A program made the translations under genes and the position numbers. A stretch of 64,000 nucleotides of DNA. Origin: Exiguobacterium sp. SL-9 (lineage in GTDB: Bacteria > Bacillota > Bacilli > Exiguobacteriales > Exiguobacteriaceae). The notes beneath the pieces are model-generated. The model made no database searches. It saw nothing but the letters and a program-made list of their open reading frames with translations, and was not told the DNA's origin. The number at the start of each line of letters is the position of its first letter. The first letter of the stretch is position 1. The DNA is taken from NCBI RefSeq assembly GCF_004336985.1, contig NZ_SJUO01000005.1, positions 145,916 through 209,915 of the forward strand, read 5' to 3'. Of the stretch, positions 17,981 through 26,902 are shown piece by piece.

Positions 17981-19888
17981 TCACTCCCACGACGAGCTGA
18001 GCAAGCGGAGGCCGTTCAAAATGACGAGAATGGTCGAACCTTCATGGCCGACAACCGCGAACGGCATGACGAGCAATTCAAAGATGTTCGTCGCAATCAA
18101 CACGAGAATGACACCTAAGGCGAACACGACGTTTTGGAGGACGACGCGATTCAATTTACGGGACTGTTTGATGGCGGAGCTCAATCGGCGAAGGTCGTTT
18201 TTCATTAAGACGACGTCGGCCGTCTCGAGAGCGGCATCGGTACCTTCACCCATTGCGATTCCGACATCGGCTGTCGCGAGGGCAGGTGCGTCGTTGATGC
18301 CGTCGCCGATCATCCCGATGCTACCGTACTCTTGTTTTAATCGTTTAACCTGTTCAACCTTGTCTTCCGGAAGACATTCAGCGATATAACGGGTCAACCC
18401 GGCCTCAGAGGCGATGGCACGTGCGGTTGCCTCGTTATCGCCTGTGATCATGATGGTCGCGATACCGAGATGGTTGAGGCGTTCAATCGCTTGTTTGGCT
18501 TCAGGGCGTAGTGTGTCGCGGAGCGCGAACGCTCCGATTGTCTGCTCTTCATCGCTGACGAACACGAGTGTATGGCCAGCTGCTTTTAAACGTTCGACAT
18601 CGTCGCGGAAGAAGTCTCCGCTCTGATCAGCGAACTTTTGTTTGCCGACCCGATAGGCGACACCGTCAATCGTTGCCTCAATCCCGGACCCGGTCACGTC
18701 TTTGAAGCGTTCCATCGTGCCTGTATAAGTGCCTGTGAACTGGACGAGCGCTTCGGCGAGCGGGTGCATCGAATGTTCTTCAATCAAGCTGACGATGCGA
18801 TAGAGGTGTTCTTTGTCCACATCTGGATGGATCAATGCCGATTGGACTTCTGGTTTACCAATGGTGAGCGTACCGGTCTTATCGAAGGCGATCGCTTTCA
18901 AGCGCCCCATGTTCTCGATATGGACGCCACCTTTGAATAAAATGCCGTGCTTGGCGGATGAAGCGATGGCAGCGAGTGCGGCCGGGGTGATGGCTGCGAC
19001 GAGTGCACAAGGCGATGCGACGACGAGCAAAATCATACCACGATAAATACTCGTCTCAAGCGACCACGATGTCAAAACGGGACCGAGCAAGATGATCGCC
19101 GTGACGGATGCAAGTACGACTTGGACATAACGCCCTTCGTAGCGGTCGATGAATTGAGCGGACGGTGATTTTTCTTCTTGGGCTTGCTGCACCATTTGAA
19201 TGATTTTCTGAAACAATGTTTCCGTCGCAAGTTTCGTCACTTCTAGCGTCAAGACGCCGTTCAAGTTGACACTAGAACCGTACACCTCGTCGCCGACATT
19301 GCGATCGACCGGAATCGATTCGCCGGTGATGGCTGCTTCCTCAATCGAGGCGCTACCGCTCAAAATACGGCCGTCAACCGGGATGCGTTCGCCCGGTCTA
19401 ACATAAATGTGATCCCCGACGCGAAGGTCGTCGATATGGACGACTTCGAGTCCGCCAGAGGCGTTCAACCGTGTTGCTTGTTCAGGTTGCAATTCCATCA
19501 ATGACTCGAGGGCGCGTTCGTTTTTGTTCATCGTGTACGTCTCGAGCGCACCGGATAAAGCGAAGATGAAGATGAGGATGGCCCCCTCCATCCAATAGCC
19601 GATGGCGGCAGCGCCGATTGCGGCGATAATCATGAGCAATTCGACGTTTAATGAGCGGGTTTCCCACGTATCCGTTAGCCCTTCCTTCGCTTTGGCGTAT
19701 CCGCCGATTAAGAAAGCGGTCAAATAGAGGGTGACGTAGAGCCCGGGAGCTCCGTCTTGTCTTTCCGCGATATATGCGAGTACAATCAATACACCACTGA
19801 TGAGCGCCATGATGAGCTCGATATGTTCAATCCAGTTGGCCCGTTTGAAAACGTGGCTTTTTTCATGTGTGACGGTCGATGTGTTCAT
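17981..19888 (-). CDS. pfeT: P1B-4-type metal-exporting ATPase, PfeT-like
   Basis: A 635-residue heavy-metal efflux ATPase without an N-terminal metal-binding domain. Motifs: TGES (188-191), the transmembrane metal site SPC (292-294, not CPC), DKTGT (336-340, phosphorylated Asp336), MIGDGINDAP and, in the last helix, HEGST (from 615). SPC plus HEGG-like marks subgroup P1B-4, which in B. subtilis is PfeT (formerly ZosA), an Fe(II) exporter under PerR and Fur control. The frame is open to 19954, but the ATG at 19888 follows GAGGTG. Fur/PerR-like boxes lie just upstream. The specificity is inferred. Confidence 0.87.
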   Translation of the reverse strand: MNTSTVTHEKSHVFKRANWIEHIELIMALISGVLIVLAYIAERQDGAPGLYVTLYLTAFLIGGYAKAKEGLTDTWETRSLNVELLMIIAAIGAAAIGYWMEGAILIFIFALSGALETYTMNKNERALESLMELQPEQATRLNASGGLEVVHIDDLRVGDHIYVRPGERIPVDGRILSGSASIEEAAITGESIPVDRNVGDEVYGSSVNLNGVLTLEVTKLATETLFQKIIQMVQQAQEEKSPSAQFIDRYEGRYVQVVLASVTAIILLGPVLTSWSLETSIYRGMILLVVASPCALVAAITPAALAAIASSAKHGILFKGGVHIENMGRLKAIAFDKTGTLTIGKPEVQSALIHPDVDKEHLYRIVSLIEEHSMHPLAEALVQFTGTYTGTMERFKDVTGSGIEATIDGVAYRVGKQKFADQSGDFFRDDVERLKAAGHTLVFVSDEEQTIGAFALRDTLRPEAKQAIERLNHLGIATIMITGDNEATARAIASEAGLTRYIAECLPEDKVEQVKRLKQEYGSIGMIGDGINDAPALATADVGIAMGEGTDAALETADVVLMKNDLRRLSSAIKQSRKLNRVVLQNVVFALGVILVLIATNIFELLVMPFAVVGHEGSTILVILNGLRLLSSSWE

Positions 19889-19926
19889 GTGAGCACCTCT
19901 TTCTAATTGAGAATATATATCATTTA

Positions 19927-19959
19927 AATGATAATGATTGAGGATGATTATCATTATCT
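19927..19959. promoter_or_regulatory. Fur/PerR-family operator array upstream of the metal ATPase
   Basis: Overlapping 7-1-7 motifs: TGAGGATGATTATCA (19939-19953) and TGATTATCATTATCT (19945-19959) each differ from the Fur consensus TGATAAT-N-ATTATCA at two positions. AATGATAAT (19927-19935) and ATTATCATT (19947-19955) form a perfect inverted repeat. It lies 39-71 nt before the ATPase start. Confidence 0.7.
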
Positions 19960-20007
19960 ATTGTTGATTTGATAGGATTTAAACCTATTTTCAAGGCAAC
20001 TCCTTAT

Positions 20008-20022
20008 TTATAATGATTATCA
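20008..20022. promoter_or_regulatory. Second Fur/PerR-like box
   Basis: TTATAATGATTATCA fits TTATAAT-N-ATTATAA (PerR) and TGATAAT-N-ATTATCA (Fur) with one mismatch each. It lies between the divergent ATPase and EamA transporter genes and could control either. Confidence 0.7.
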
Positions 20023-20087
20023 TGTAAGTTCATTTTAACACCAAATGTAATCACTCACAAACTAAAAGATTAAGGAGTTTTTGTGTC

Positions 20088-21023
20088 ATGCAGAATGTAT
20101 TTCAACGCCCTTGGACGGTCACGTTCCTAGCGCTATTCAACACGTTTTTATGGGGGAGCGCGTTCCCATTCATTAAATTGAGCTATGAAGCGCTTGAAAT
20201 CCAAGAACATGAATACGGACAGCAGTTGTTTTTCGCCGGCGAACGTTTTTTATTGGCCGGTCTGCTCTTACTCGTCATCAGCCGCCTCGTCTTTAAACGG
20301 CCGATTCGATTAAACGCTGAAAAACTGAAGGCGTATGCACATTTAGGAGCTTTTTTGACGTTCTTACAATACTTGTTCTTTTATATCGGGCTTTCCATCT
20401 CGACCGGGGTACAAGGCTCGATTATCGCGGGATCGACATCGTTCTTCCAAATGGCGCTCGCTCATTTTCGTTATGAGGATGACCGTCTCAATCGGTTGAA
20501 AGGGATCGCCCTCACACTTGGTTTTTCAGGCATCGTCATCGCCAACTGGCCGACGGCACACGCGGAGATAGGGTTTGGGATTGGTGAGATTCTGCTCATT
20601 ATGGCGATGATCTCAGGAGCGTTTGGGAATTTGATCGCCAAAGATTATTCCCGTAGCCATGACGTCGCGCCGATGACTGCTTGGGCGATGGTGTTCGGTT
20701 CAATTGGTTTACTCGTCGTCGGCTATGTGCTCGCGCCAGGAGACGTGTTGCTTCCTTACACAGTGACGACACTCTTCTTCTTGTTGTACCTCGCGCTCTT
20801 GTCTGCGATCGGGTTTACGTTATGGAACACACTCATGAAATATAATCCGGTCAGTCGCGTATCACTCTATATGTTCTTTGTTCCCTTGTTCGGCGTCGTC
20901 TTATCGAGCGTTTTGCTCGGAGAAACGATTCCGTGGAACGCGCTCGTCGGGTTGCTGTTCGTCATCGCGGGCATTTATCTCTCCACTTATTTTCAAGGGA
21001 AAGCAAGCCGGTCGGCCCGCTAA
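20088..21023 (+). CDS. EamA/DMT-family transporter
   Basis: A 311-residue protein with ten predicted transmembrane helices and two EamA repeats. The first repeat starts LFNTFLWGSAFPFIK and the second ALLSAIGFTLWNTLMKYNPVSR. It probably exports or imports small metabolites in the inner membrane. It is divergent from the metal ATPase, with a Fur/PerR-like box 66 nt upstream of its ATG, so iron or peroxide control is possible. The substrate is unknown. Confidence 0.85.
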   Translation: MQNVFQRPWTVTFLALFNTFLWGSAFPFIKLSYEALEIQEHEYGQQLFFAGERFLLAGLLLLVISRLVFKRPIRLNAEKLKAYAHLGAFLTFLQYLFFYIGLSISTGVQGSIIAGSTSFFQMALAHFRYEDDRLNRLKGIALTLGFSGIVIANWPTAHAEIGFGIGEILLIMAMISGAFGNLIAKDYSRSHDVAPMTAWAMVFGSIGLLVVGYVLAPGDVLLPYTVTTLFFLLYLALLSAIGFTLWNTLMKYNPVSRVSLYMFFVPLFGVVLSSVLLGETIPWNALVGLLFVIAGIYLSTYFQGKASRSAR

Positions 21024-21160
21024 CGAATCAACGTCGAGGCACAGTTGACGGAATTTTGTTCCCATGGCAAAATATATTAAAAATTCTGAATTCTTTCAGT
21101 TGAAATCGGTCTTCGTTGTAAAGACTTGCGTGCGAATCTGATTGAAAGGAGGGTTATGCC

Positions 21161-21463
21161 ATGGCAAGAAATCCGATTGTCCGACACATACTCATCTCGC
21201 GCCAGCCGCGTGACGAGTACGTCAAATACGTGATGAAGTGCGTGAGTCGCGGATTGAAGGAGCACCATGAGCAAGTGGACGCGCGTGCCATGCGGCAAGG
21301 CGATGATATTCAGACGAAGTGGCAAATCAATGATCGTATCATTGAAGTCACACTCAAGTCTGACGTATTGGCCTCGCTTGAAACGGAACCGTTCGCGCTC
21401 GATGAAGTGTTCATGCGCGCATTTGAACGGAACGATGTCAGGCTTGGTCCAGTGAAAGAATGA
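21161..21463 (+). CDS. Hypothetical protein, 100 aa
   Basis: Unrecognised. A strong AGGAGG-like site (GAAAGGAGGG) precedes the ATG. The protein is soluble with a basic N-terminal half (RQPRDEYVKYVMKCVSRGLKEHHEQVDARAMRQ) and a likely beta-sheet C-terminal half (WQINDRIIEVTLKSDVLASLE). It is flanked by its own bidirectional terminator, so it forms a one-gene unit. No domain or partner is evident. Confidence 0.7.
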   Translation: MARNPIVRHILISRQPRDEYVKYVMKCVSRGLKEHHEQVDARAMRQGDDIQTKWQINDRIIEVTLKSDVLASLETEPFALDEVFMRAFERNDVRLGPVKE

Positions 21464-21465
21464 TA

Positions 21466-21503
21466 CGAAAAAGGGTGGATCTCCAAGGAGACCCACCCTT
21501 TTT
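21466..21503. terminator. Bidirectional terminator
   Basis: AAAGGGTGG...CTCC pairs with GGAG...CCACCCTTT, with A and T runs on the two sides, between convergent genes. Confidence 0.9.
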
Positions 21504-22644
21504 AGACGTCAATCGGTTTGGCTTTCGCCGTGAACAAACTGACGGCCAAAATTCCGAGAATGAGTGTGTACATCAAGAAATACACTTCTTTCGGTAACGC
21601 GATCCAAAATGCACCAATCATCGGACCGCTAATTGAACCGACGCTAAACGAGATGCTATAGAGCATATTGCCGGTTGGTAACAGAGAGCGCGGTAATACT
21701 TCCGTCATGTGGGCCAGTCCGAGTGAATACGTCGAGCCGAGCCCGGCACCTGCTAAGGCGAACAGGACAAGGAGCCAGGCGTAATGGTCGACGGCGAGGT
21801 TGGCGATGGCGAAGACGAGCGTGCCGAGCGTCAACACGATTTGCAGGATCCGTTTCTTCCCGAAGTGATCGGCGAGGCGGCCGAGCGGTAACTGCACGAC
21901 AATCGAGGCGACGATGAACGTCGTGATCAGCGTGCTCGTCTGGGTGAGTCCGATGTCGTTTCGGACCGTGAAAATCGGCAAGTTCGCATTCAAACTCGCC
22001 TCGAGGAATCCGTATGTAAAGGCGGGCAAGAGCGTATAGCCGCCACCGATGAGGACAAGACGAATCCGTCCTTTTGAATCGGTCTTCACTTTCTCGGCTT
22101 CCGGGTATTCGTTGTCGACCTTGAAGATCAAAAATAACGATGCGAGACAGAAAACGATCAAAACGAGGAACGGTAACCAAAAATGTAAATCAACGAGCGG
22201 GGCGATGAGCGGACCGACCGCAAAACCGAGGCTGAACGCCATGCCGTAATACGCCATCGCCCGGCCGAGGCTCCGCTTATCGCTCGCGGACGTGACCCAC
22301 ACTTGTGAACCATAGTGGAGCGCCGAATCACCGAAACCGATCACAAAACGCATGAGTGCCCACATGAGGAGCGACGGCCAGAGCGGCAAGAAGAACGTAG
22401 CGAGTGCCGTCAACACGATCCCGAGGACGATGGTCGGCCGGAACCCGTACTTGCGGACAAATCGTTCAAGCAGGGGCGCGGAGACGATGACGCCGAGATA
22501 GAGCATCGTCGCATTCAATCCGTTCAACCAGGCCGGATTGCCGTCACGCTCGATCAAGGTCGATAATAACGGGATCAGAGCCCCTTGAATCAAACCAGAA
22601 ATAAAGACGACAAGTAATAAAATCGAAAATCGAAATCGTTGCAT
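21502..22644 (-). CDS. MFS transporter
   Basis: A 380-residue major facilitator with 12 predicted helices. Motif A-like loops are seen at LLERFVRKYGFRPT (helix 2-3) and GRLADHFGKKR (helix 8-9). It is likely a drug or metabolite exporter of the DHA1 type. I choose ATG 22644, just after GAGGTG; an in-frame ATG lies 15 nt upstream. The substrate cannot be predicted, and the neighbours give no clue. Confidence 0.85.
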   Translation of the reverse strand: MQRFRFSILLLVVFISGLIQGALIPLLSTLIERDGNPAWLNGLNATMLYLGVIVSAPLLERFVRKYGFRPTIVLGIVLTALATFFLPLWPSLLMWALMRFVIGFGDSALHYGSQVWVTSASDKRSLGRAMAYYGMAFSLGFAVGPLIAPLVDLHFWLPFLVLIVFCLASLFLIFKVDNEYPEAEKVKTDSKGRIRLVLIGGGYTLLPAFTYGFLEASLNANLPIFTVRNDIGLTQTSTLITTFIVASIVVQLPLGRLADHFGKKRILQIVLTLGTLVFAIANLAVDHYAWLLVLFALAGAGLGSTYSLGLAHMTEVLPRSLLPTGNMLYSISFSVGSISGPMIGAFWIALPKEVYFLMYTLILGILAVSLFTAKAKPIDV

Positions 22645-22670
22645 AGTGCACCTCATCATTCATTGCATAG

Positions 22671-22700
22671 TAAAAAGCTGAGAAAGGTCTCAGCTTTTTG
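22671..22700 (-). terminator. Terminator of the 64-aa gene
   Basis: AAAAAGCTGAGA pairs with TCTCAGCTTTTT around AAGG. The stem includes the stop codon of the gene at 22690-22884. Confidence 0.85.
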
Positions 22701-22884
22701 GCTCGTCAATCGGTTGGGGTACATGGTTCAAGTGTAAGAGTTCATCATCCCAACTGCCTTGACTAAATACTTCATCACGGTCTACTTTGTCTGAAACGAA
22801 TGCGGCTGTCAATAAGATGCTGAGCACACCACCGAAAATGATGATGGCCATGACGGTAATCATGAATACATAGATGGCTGTCAT
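22690..22884 (-). CDS. Small single-pass membrane protein, 64 aa
   Basis: Unrecognised. One long hydrophobic helix (about residues 3-30, MTAIYVFMITVMAIIIFGG onward) is followed by an acidic tail with DKVDRDEVFSQGSWDDELLHL. GAGGTG lies seven nt before the ATG at 22884. The tail is predicted to be soluble; its side of the membrane is not clear. Confidence 0.65.
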   Translation of the reverse strand: MTAIYVFMITVMAIIIFGGVLSILLTAAFVSDKVDRDEVFSQGSWDDELLHLNHVPQPIDEPKS

Positions 22885-22937
22885 CTTCAAACACCTCGAT
22901 TCAGTTTATATACTGAACATTTCCCGAATCGAAACAA

Positions 22938-24044
22938 TTAAAACGGCTCGGCTACGCGTTCTCGGAAGTTTACGTTCGGATAGTACGCTTGTTTGACGAG
23001 CGCATTCGGACCGAGACACTTGACGGCTGGGCAGTGGCACGACAGCGTGGCGTTCAAGCTGCTATTGGACCACGTGTCGTACGCCTCTTGAAACGATGTA
23101 TCGTACAGTGTTCCGAGCGTGCCGAGTTCATCTCCAAAGTCGGTGACAATGATCTGGCCATCAAAAATATTTGTGTTGAGACGTGAGCGGCCATCCGGGT
23201 CGTTCCGCACGGTCACGTTTTTCGCCTCGTGGAGCCGTTTTAATAAAGCACGGTCTTCCGGCAAGTCGGAGCAAGCATAAAACGGCAACGTCCCGAACAG
23301 CATCCAAACGTTCTCATCACGGACGTCGAGCAGGTCGTGGATGGCCTGACGGGTGTCCGGTAGCGACGCTGACTCGAGCGCACTTGCGAAGTCGGCGGGG
23401 TACATCGGGTGCACTTCATGGCGCTGACAGCCGAGGGTGACGATTTCTTCATGAATTTCTTTCAAGTGCGGAATCGTCCGCTTATTAATCATCGTCTCAG
23501 CCGATACGATGATGCCTTCGGCAGTGAGTGCCCGCGCGTTATCTTTCATCGTCTGGAGCATCTTCAAACGTGCCTCCGCGCTCGGTTTCCGGTCCATCAT
23601 CGCGAAACCGCCCTCTAAGAAATCAGCGTCCGTCCCCCAGTTATGCGAAATGTGCAAAACGTCGAGGTAAGGGGTAATAAGATGGTAGCGAGAGAGTGGG
23701 AGGGTCAAGTTCGAGTTGATTTGTGTCCGGGCGCCGCGCTCTTTCGCATAACGAAGCAATGGGACGACGTAGTTCCGTACCGACTTCATCGATAACATCG
23801 GTTCGCCGCCCGTAATCGAGAACGCGCGCAAATGCTCGATCTCATCAAGGCGCGAAATCAATAGGTCGAGCGGGACTTCAGGTTCTTCCGTCTGATCAAG
23901 CATATAGCCGACCGCGCAATGTTCGCAGCGCATATTGCATAGCTTGGTCGTCGTCACTTCGACGTTCGAAAGGACGAGGCGACCGAACTCAGTTTGATCG
24001 AGGTAAGCTTCCCATGGATCAAACGTTGTCGAGATGTTTTGCAT
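22938..24044 (-). CDS. yfkAB: Radical SAM/CxCxxxxC protein YfkAB
   Basis: A 368-residue radical SAM enzyme. The cluster motif CNMRCEHC gives C36, C40 and C43, followed by the SAM-binding ITGGEPML. The C-terminal CHCPAVKC (C336, C338, C343) is the CxCxxxxC motif that defines the YfkAB family and probably holds an auxiliary cluster. In B. subtilis the equivalent is split into or annotated as yfkA and yfkB; here it is one intact frame. The reaction is unknown. Confidence 0.9.
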   Translation of the reverse strand: MQNISTTFDPWEAYLDQTEFGRLVLSNVEVTTTKLCNMRCEHCAVGYMLDQTEEPEVPLDLLISRLDEIEHLRAFSITGGEPMLSMKSVRNYVVPLLRYAKERGARTQINSNLTLPLSRYHLITPYLDVLHISHNWGTDADFLEGGFAMMDRKPSAEARLKMLQTMKDNARALTAEGIIVSAETMINKRTIPHLKEIHEEIVTLGCQRHEVHPMYPADFASALESASLPDTRQAIHDLLDVRDENVWMLFGTLPFYACSDLPEDRALLKRLHEAKNVTVRNDPDGRSRLNTNIFDGQIIVTDFGDELGTLGTLYDTSFQEAYDTWSNSSLNATLSCHCPAVKCLGPNALVKQAYYPNVNFRERVAEPF

Positions 24045-24129
24045 ATCAATTCCACCTTTTCATCAAGTCACACGAAATAGTATGCTATAATAACAACTCT
24101 TTGTCACGAACCAAAGGAGCGATCACGAG

Positions 24130-24339
24130 ATGGGTAAATCACGAACAGATACGGCAGGAAAAATGAATGTGTTAAAATCGAGAACGGAATTACTGTGCTT
24201 ATCAGTCAATACGTTGGACGAATTTACGACGCCAGAGGATTTGCATCGATTGTTAGCTGATATTGATTCCTTACGTGCGAAAGTCGTACGTTACGCCAAA
24301 GATTTAGAACAAGTATCTCGAAAGGATGAAACACATTGA
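24130..24339 (+). CDS. Small YfjT/SE1561-like protein, 69 aa
   Basis: A small soluble helical protein with the segment LHRLLADIDSLRAKVVRYAKDLEQ, likely a short coiled coil. AAAGGAG precedes the ATG by about nine nt. It overlaps the rlmD start by four nt (TTGA), so the pair is translationally coupled. It sits beside yfkAB, as YfjT does next to yfkA in B. subtilis. That placement is my reason for the family name, and the function is unknown. Confidence 0.65.
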   Translation: MGKSRTDTAGKMNVLKSRTELLCLSVNTLDEFTTPEDLHRLLADIDSLRAKVVRYAKDLEQVSRKDETH

Positions 24340-25712
24340 AACTGATCGTAGGAGAATACACTAGCGCCCAAGCCGAACGGCTAGGCATAAACGGAGAGGG
24401 CATCGCGACGATTGATCGGATGGTCATCTTCATCCCGAACTTATTACCAGGTGAGAAGGCGAAAGTCGAGATCACACGCGTCGAGCGGAACTACGCTGAG
24501 GCCCGCGTCATCAAGCGGGACAACGACTCGCCGGAACGGGTCAAGCCGCCATGTCCGATTTATGATGAGTGCGGCGGCTGCCAAATTCAGCATATGAGTC
24601 CGCGCCTGCAGATGGACTATAAAGAAGAAATCGTCCGTAACGCCTTCCGTCAAAAGACAAAATTGAACGTCGACAAGTCGGATATCCGTGGTACAAAAGG
24701 AATGGACAATCCTTGGTACTACCGCAATAAGTCACAGTTCCCACTCTCGACACGACGTGGCGAGATCGTGTCAGGGCTCTACAAGCCGAACACGAATGAG
24801 CTCGTACCGATTGAACACTGCATGGTGCAACAACGGGACACGACGAACATCAACAACGCCATCGTCCGCATTTTGAACGAACTCGACATCCCGGTATACG
24901 ATGCGCGTCGTGACGTCGGCTTCGCCCGTACCGTCATCGTCCGCTCAGGTTACAAGACAGACGATGTACAAGTCGTGCTTGTCGTTGGGAATGAAGACGT
25001 GCCACGTTTAGACGAATTGAGCGATCGGATCATGGCGTTACCGAACGTCGTGTCGTTCCATATCAATATCAACTCGAACCGTTCGGGTGTCATCTTCGGT
25101 TACCGCACGGTCCACATTGCCGGGCAAGACAAGATGGATGAACAACTTGATGACGTTCATTATCATTTGTCGCCACGTGCGTTCTTCCAGCTCAATCCGG
25201 CCCAGACGGAAATTATGTATCGTGAAGTCGTCGAGGCGGCAGGGCTCACGGGCGAAGAGCGCGTCATTGATGCGTACGCCGGTGTCGGTTCGATCGGGCT
25301 ATGGCTCGCCCCGCACGCGAAAGAGATTCGCGGGATGGAAGTCGTCCCGGAAGCAGTCGAAGATGCAAATGCGCACATGCGTGAGAACGGCTTCAACCAT
25401 GCGACTTATGTCGAAGGGCGGGCCGAACATTGGATTCCGCGCTGGGTGAAGGACGGTTGGATTCCAGACGTCATCGTCGTCGATCCACCGCGCACAGGAG
25501 TAGATCATCAACTGTTAAACGCGATGATCTCATCGAAAGCGAAACGGATCGTCTACGTATCTTGTAATCCACAGACGCTCGCACGTGACGCGGATCAACT
25601 CATGAAAGCTGACTATAAGATCAACTATATCCAGCCGTATGATATGTTCCCACAGACGGCGCACGTCGAGTCAATCGTCGTCTTCGAGAAGAAGAAAAAG
25701 AAAAAGTATTGA
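24336..25712 (+). CDS. rlmD: 23S rRNA (uracil-C5)-methyltransferase RlmD/RlmCD
   Basis: A 458-residue SAM-dependent methyltransferase for 23S rRNA uracils. It has an N-terminal TRAM domain (about residues 1-60), a 4Fe-4S site with C73, C79, C82 (CPIYDECGGC) and C162 (EHCMVQ), the SAM pocket VIDAYAGVGSIGLW, the DPPRTG loop and the nucleophile C410 in VSCNPQTLARD. The start is TTG at 24336, seven nt after AAAGGATG, overlapping the preceding stop. The C terminus ends in a lysine run. Confidence 0.92.
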   Translation: MKLIVGEYTSAQAERLGINGEGIATIDRMVIFIPNLLPGEKAKVEITRVERNYAEARVIKRDNDSPERVKPPCPIYDECGGCQIQHMSPRLQMDYKEEIVRNAFRQKTKLNVDKSDIRGTKGMDNPWYYRNKSQFPLSTRRGEIVSGLYKPNTNELVPIEHCMVQQRDTTNINNAIVRILNELDIPVYDARRDVGFARTVIVRSGYKTDDVQVVLVVGNEDVPRLDELSDRIMALPNVVSFHININSNRSGVIFGYRTVHIAGQDKMDEQLDDVHYHLSPRAFFQLNPAQTEIMYREVVEAAGLTGEERVIDAYAGVGSIGLWLAPHAKEIRGMEVVPEAVEDANAHMRENGFNHATYVEGRAEHWIPRWVKDGWIPDVIVVDPPRTGVDHQLLNAMISSKAKRIVYVSCNPQTLARDADQLMKADYKINYIQPYDMFPQTAHVESIVVFEKKKKKKY

Positions 25713-25721
25713 CGGGGTTGT

Positions 25722-25749
25722 GAAACCGCTTGCAAAATAGCGGTTTTCA
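25722..25749 (+). terminator. rlmD terminator overlapping the cdd promoter
   Basis: GAAACCGCT (25722-25730) pairs with AGCGGTTTTC (25739-25748). The -35 of the next promoter lies inside this hairpin. Confidence 0.6.
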
Positions 25750-25758
25750 CGCTATAGT
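25730..25758 (+). promoter_or_regulatory. Sigma-A promoter for cdd
   Basis: TTGCAA (25730-25735), a 17-nt spacer and TATAGT (25753-25758), about 50 nt before the cdd start. Confidence 0.75.
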
Positions 25759-25807
25759 TCAGATGTCAGACTTCTTTAATAAACGTTAAGAAGCGGAGGA
25801 ACATCAG

Positions 25808-26215
25808 ATGATCCCACAAGAAAAAGTGAACGAGCTCGTCCATAAAGCAATTGATGCGCAATCACGCGCCTATACACCTTATTCGAAGTTCAATGTCGGG
25901 GCAGTCGTCATCGATGAGACCGGCAAAGAAATCTCAGGTTGCAACGTCGAGAATGCCTCGTACGGCTTGTCGATGTGCGCTGAACGGACCGCCATCTTTA
26001 AAGCGGTATCGGAAGGCAGCAAGTCGATTGAGACGGTCGTCGTCGTCGGTGATACGGACGGACCAATCTCGCCATGCGGGGCCTGTCGTCAAGTCATCGC
26101 CGAGTTTGCGAGTGACAACTTTACGTTGATTCTCGCGAATATGGCGGGGGACACGAAAGTGATGACGAAAGAAGAGATGCTGCCATACGGCTTCTCACCA
26201 AAAGATTTAACGTAA
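25808..26215 (+). CDS. cdd: Cytidine deaminase
   Basis: A 135-residue tetrameric zinc enzyme of pyrimidine salvage that deaminates cytidine and deoxycytidine. Zinc and catalytic residues are C57 and E59 in MCAERTA and C90 and C93 in SPCGACRQ. The N-terminal substrate motif AYTPYSKFNVGA is also present. Length matches the homotetrameric class. AAGCGGAGG precedes the ATG. Confidence 0.95.
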   Translation: MIPQEKVNELVHKAIDAQSRAYTPYSKFNVGAVVIDETGKEISGCNVENASYGLSMCAERTAIFKAVSEGSKSIETVVVVGDTDGPISPCGACRQVIAEFASDNFTLILANMAGDTKVMTKEEMLPYGFSPKDLT

Positions 26216-26218
26216 CGT

Positions 26219-26249
26219 AAAGATGCGGACGAAATTCGTCCGCATCTTT
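26219..26249. terminator. Bidirectional terminator after cdd
   Basis: AAAGATGCGGACGA pairs perfectly with TCGTCCGCATCTTT around AAT. Confidence 0.9.
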
Positions 26250-26457
26250 ATTTGTTGCTGTCATATTTTTTCTCGCTGACCGAGTCATCTTTCGAGTGTC
26301 GCTTTTGTTTCTCGTCTTTCACTTTCTGATTCAGCTCTTCCACCGGGATTGGGTCGACGGTCTCCATCCCTTCCTGGTCGAAGATGCTCTCTTTGTCCGT
26401 ATCGACGGCATCTGGGTTGTCGAACGGTCGTTTGGACGGATCTTTTGACTGTTTCAT
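26248..26457 (-). CDS. Small hydrophilic protein, 69 aa
   Basis: Unrecognised, highly charged protein rich in Asp, Glu and Lys with no hydrophobic core (e.g. SKDPSKRPFDNPDAVDTDKES). It is probably intrinsically disordered. AAGGAGG lies eight nt before the ATG at 26457. The same frame is open upstream to 27066, but that stretch crosses the divergent gene and the histidine kinase, so it is not coding. Confidence 0.65.
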   Translation of the reverse strand: MKQSKDPSKRPFDNPDAVDTDKESIFDQEGMETVDPIPVEELNQKVKDEKQKRHSKDDSVSEKKYDSNK

Positions 26458-26583
26458 CTTCATCGCCTCCTTGTCTTGACTGTTATTCCACTTCCTGAAT
26501 GGGTGTAAACGCTTTAGAAAGTTGGTTTCAATTTCCTGGAACAGTGGAATTATCCGTACATAGTGACTAAGGAGGGTATTCGG

Positions 26584-26871
26584 ATGGATAAGAAAGTATT
26601 GATGGGAATCGTGCTCGGGGTAGCGGGGGCAGCACTCGTCGCACCGAAAGTAGCGGCGCTCTTGACCCAGGACCGCGATGACGATACATGGAGCAAGATG
26701 GACAAGATGGAAAGCGTCGATTCGGATAAGGATGAGGCGGAGGAAGGTCTCACTCAACTGGATTCGAACTATCGGGCCGAGTGGCAAGCGAACGGCTATC
26801 CGCAGACACACGCCGAGCGTGAACGTCTCATGAATGAATCGGATGATGCCTACAAAGGGAAAGACATATAA
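26584..26871 (+). CDS. YtxH-like small membrane-anchored protein, 95 aa
   Basis: An N-terminal glycine- and alanine-rich hydrophobic helix (about residues 4-26, KVLMGIVLGVAGAALVAPK) leads into an acidic soluble tail. The helix resembles the YtxH/general-stress type, but the match is weak. AAGGAGGG precedes the ATG at 26584 by seven nt. It is divergent from the 69-aa hydrophilic gene; both are small and acidic and may share control. Confidence 0.65.
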   Translation: MDKKVLMGIVLGVAGAALVAPKVAALLTQDRDDDTWSKMDKMESVDSDKDEAEEGLTQLDSNYRAEWQANGYPQTHAERERLMNESDDAYKGKDI

Positions 26872-26902
26872 AAAAGACAGCTCGCGTGAGCTGTCTTTTT
26901 TA
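26870..26902. terminator. Bidirectional terminator
   Basis: AAAAAAGACAGCTC pairs with GAGCTGTCTTTTTT around GCGT. Confidence 0.9.
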
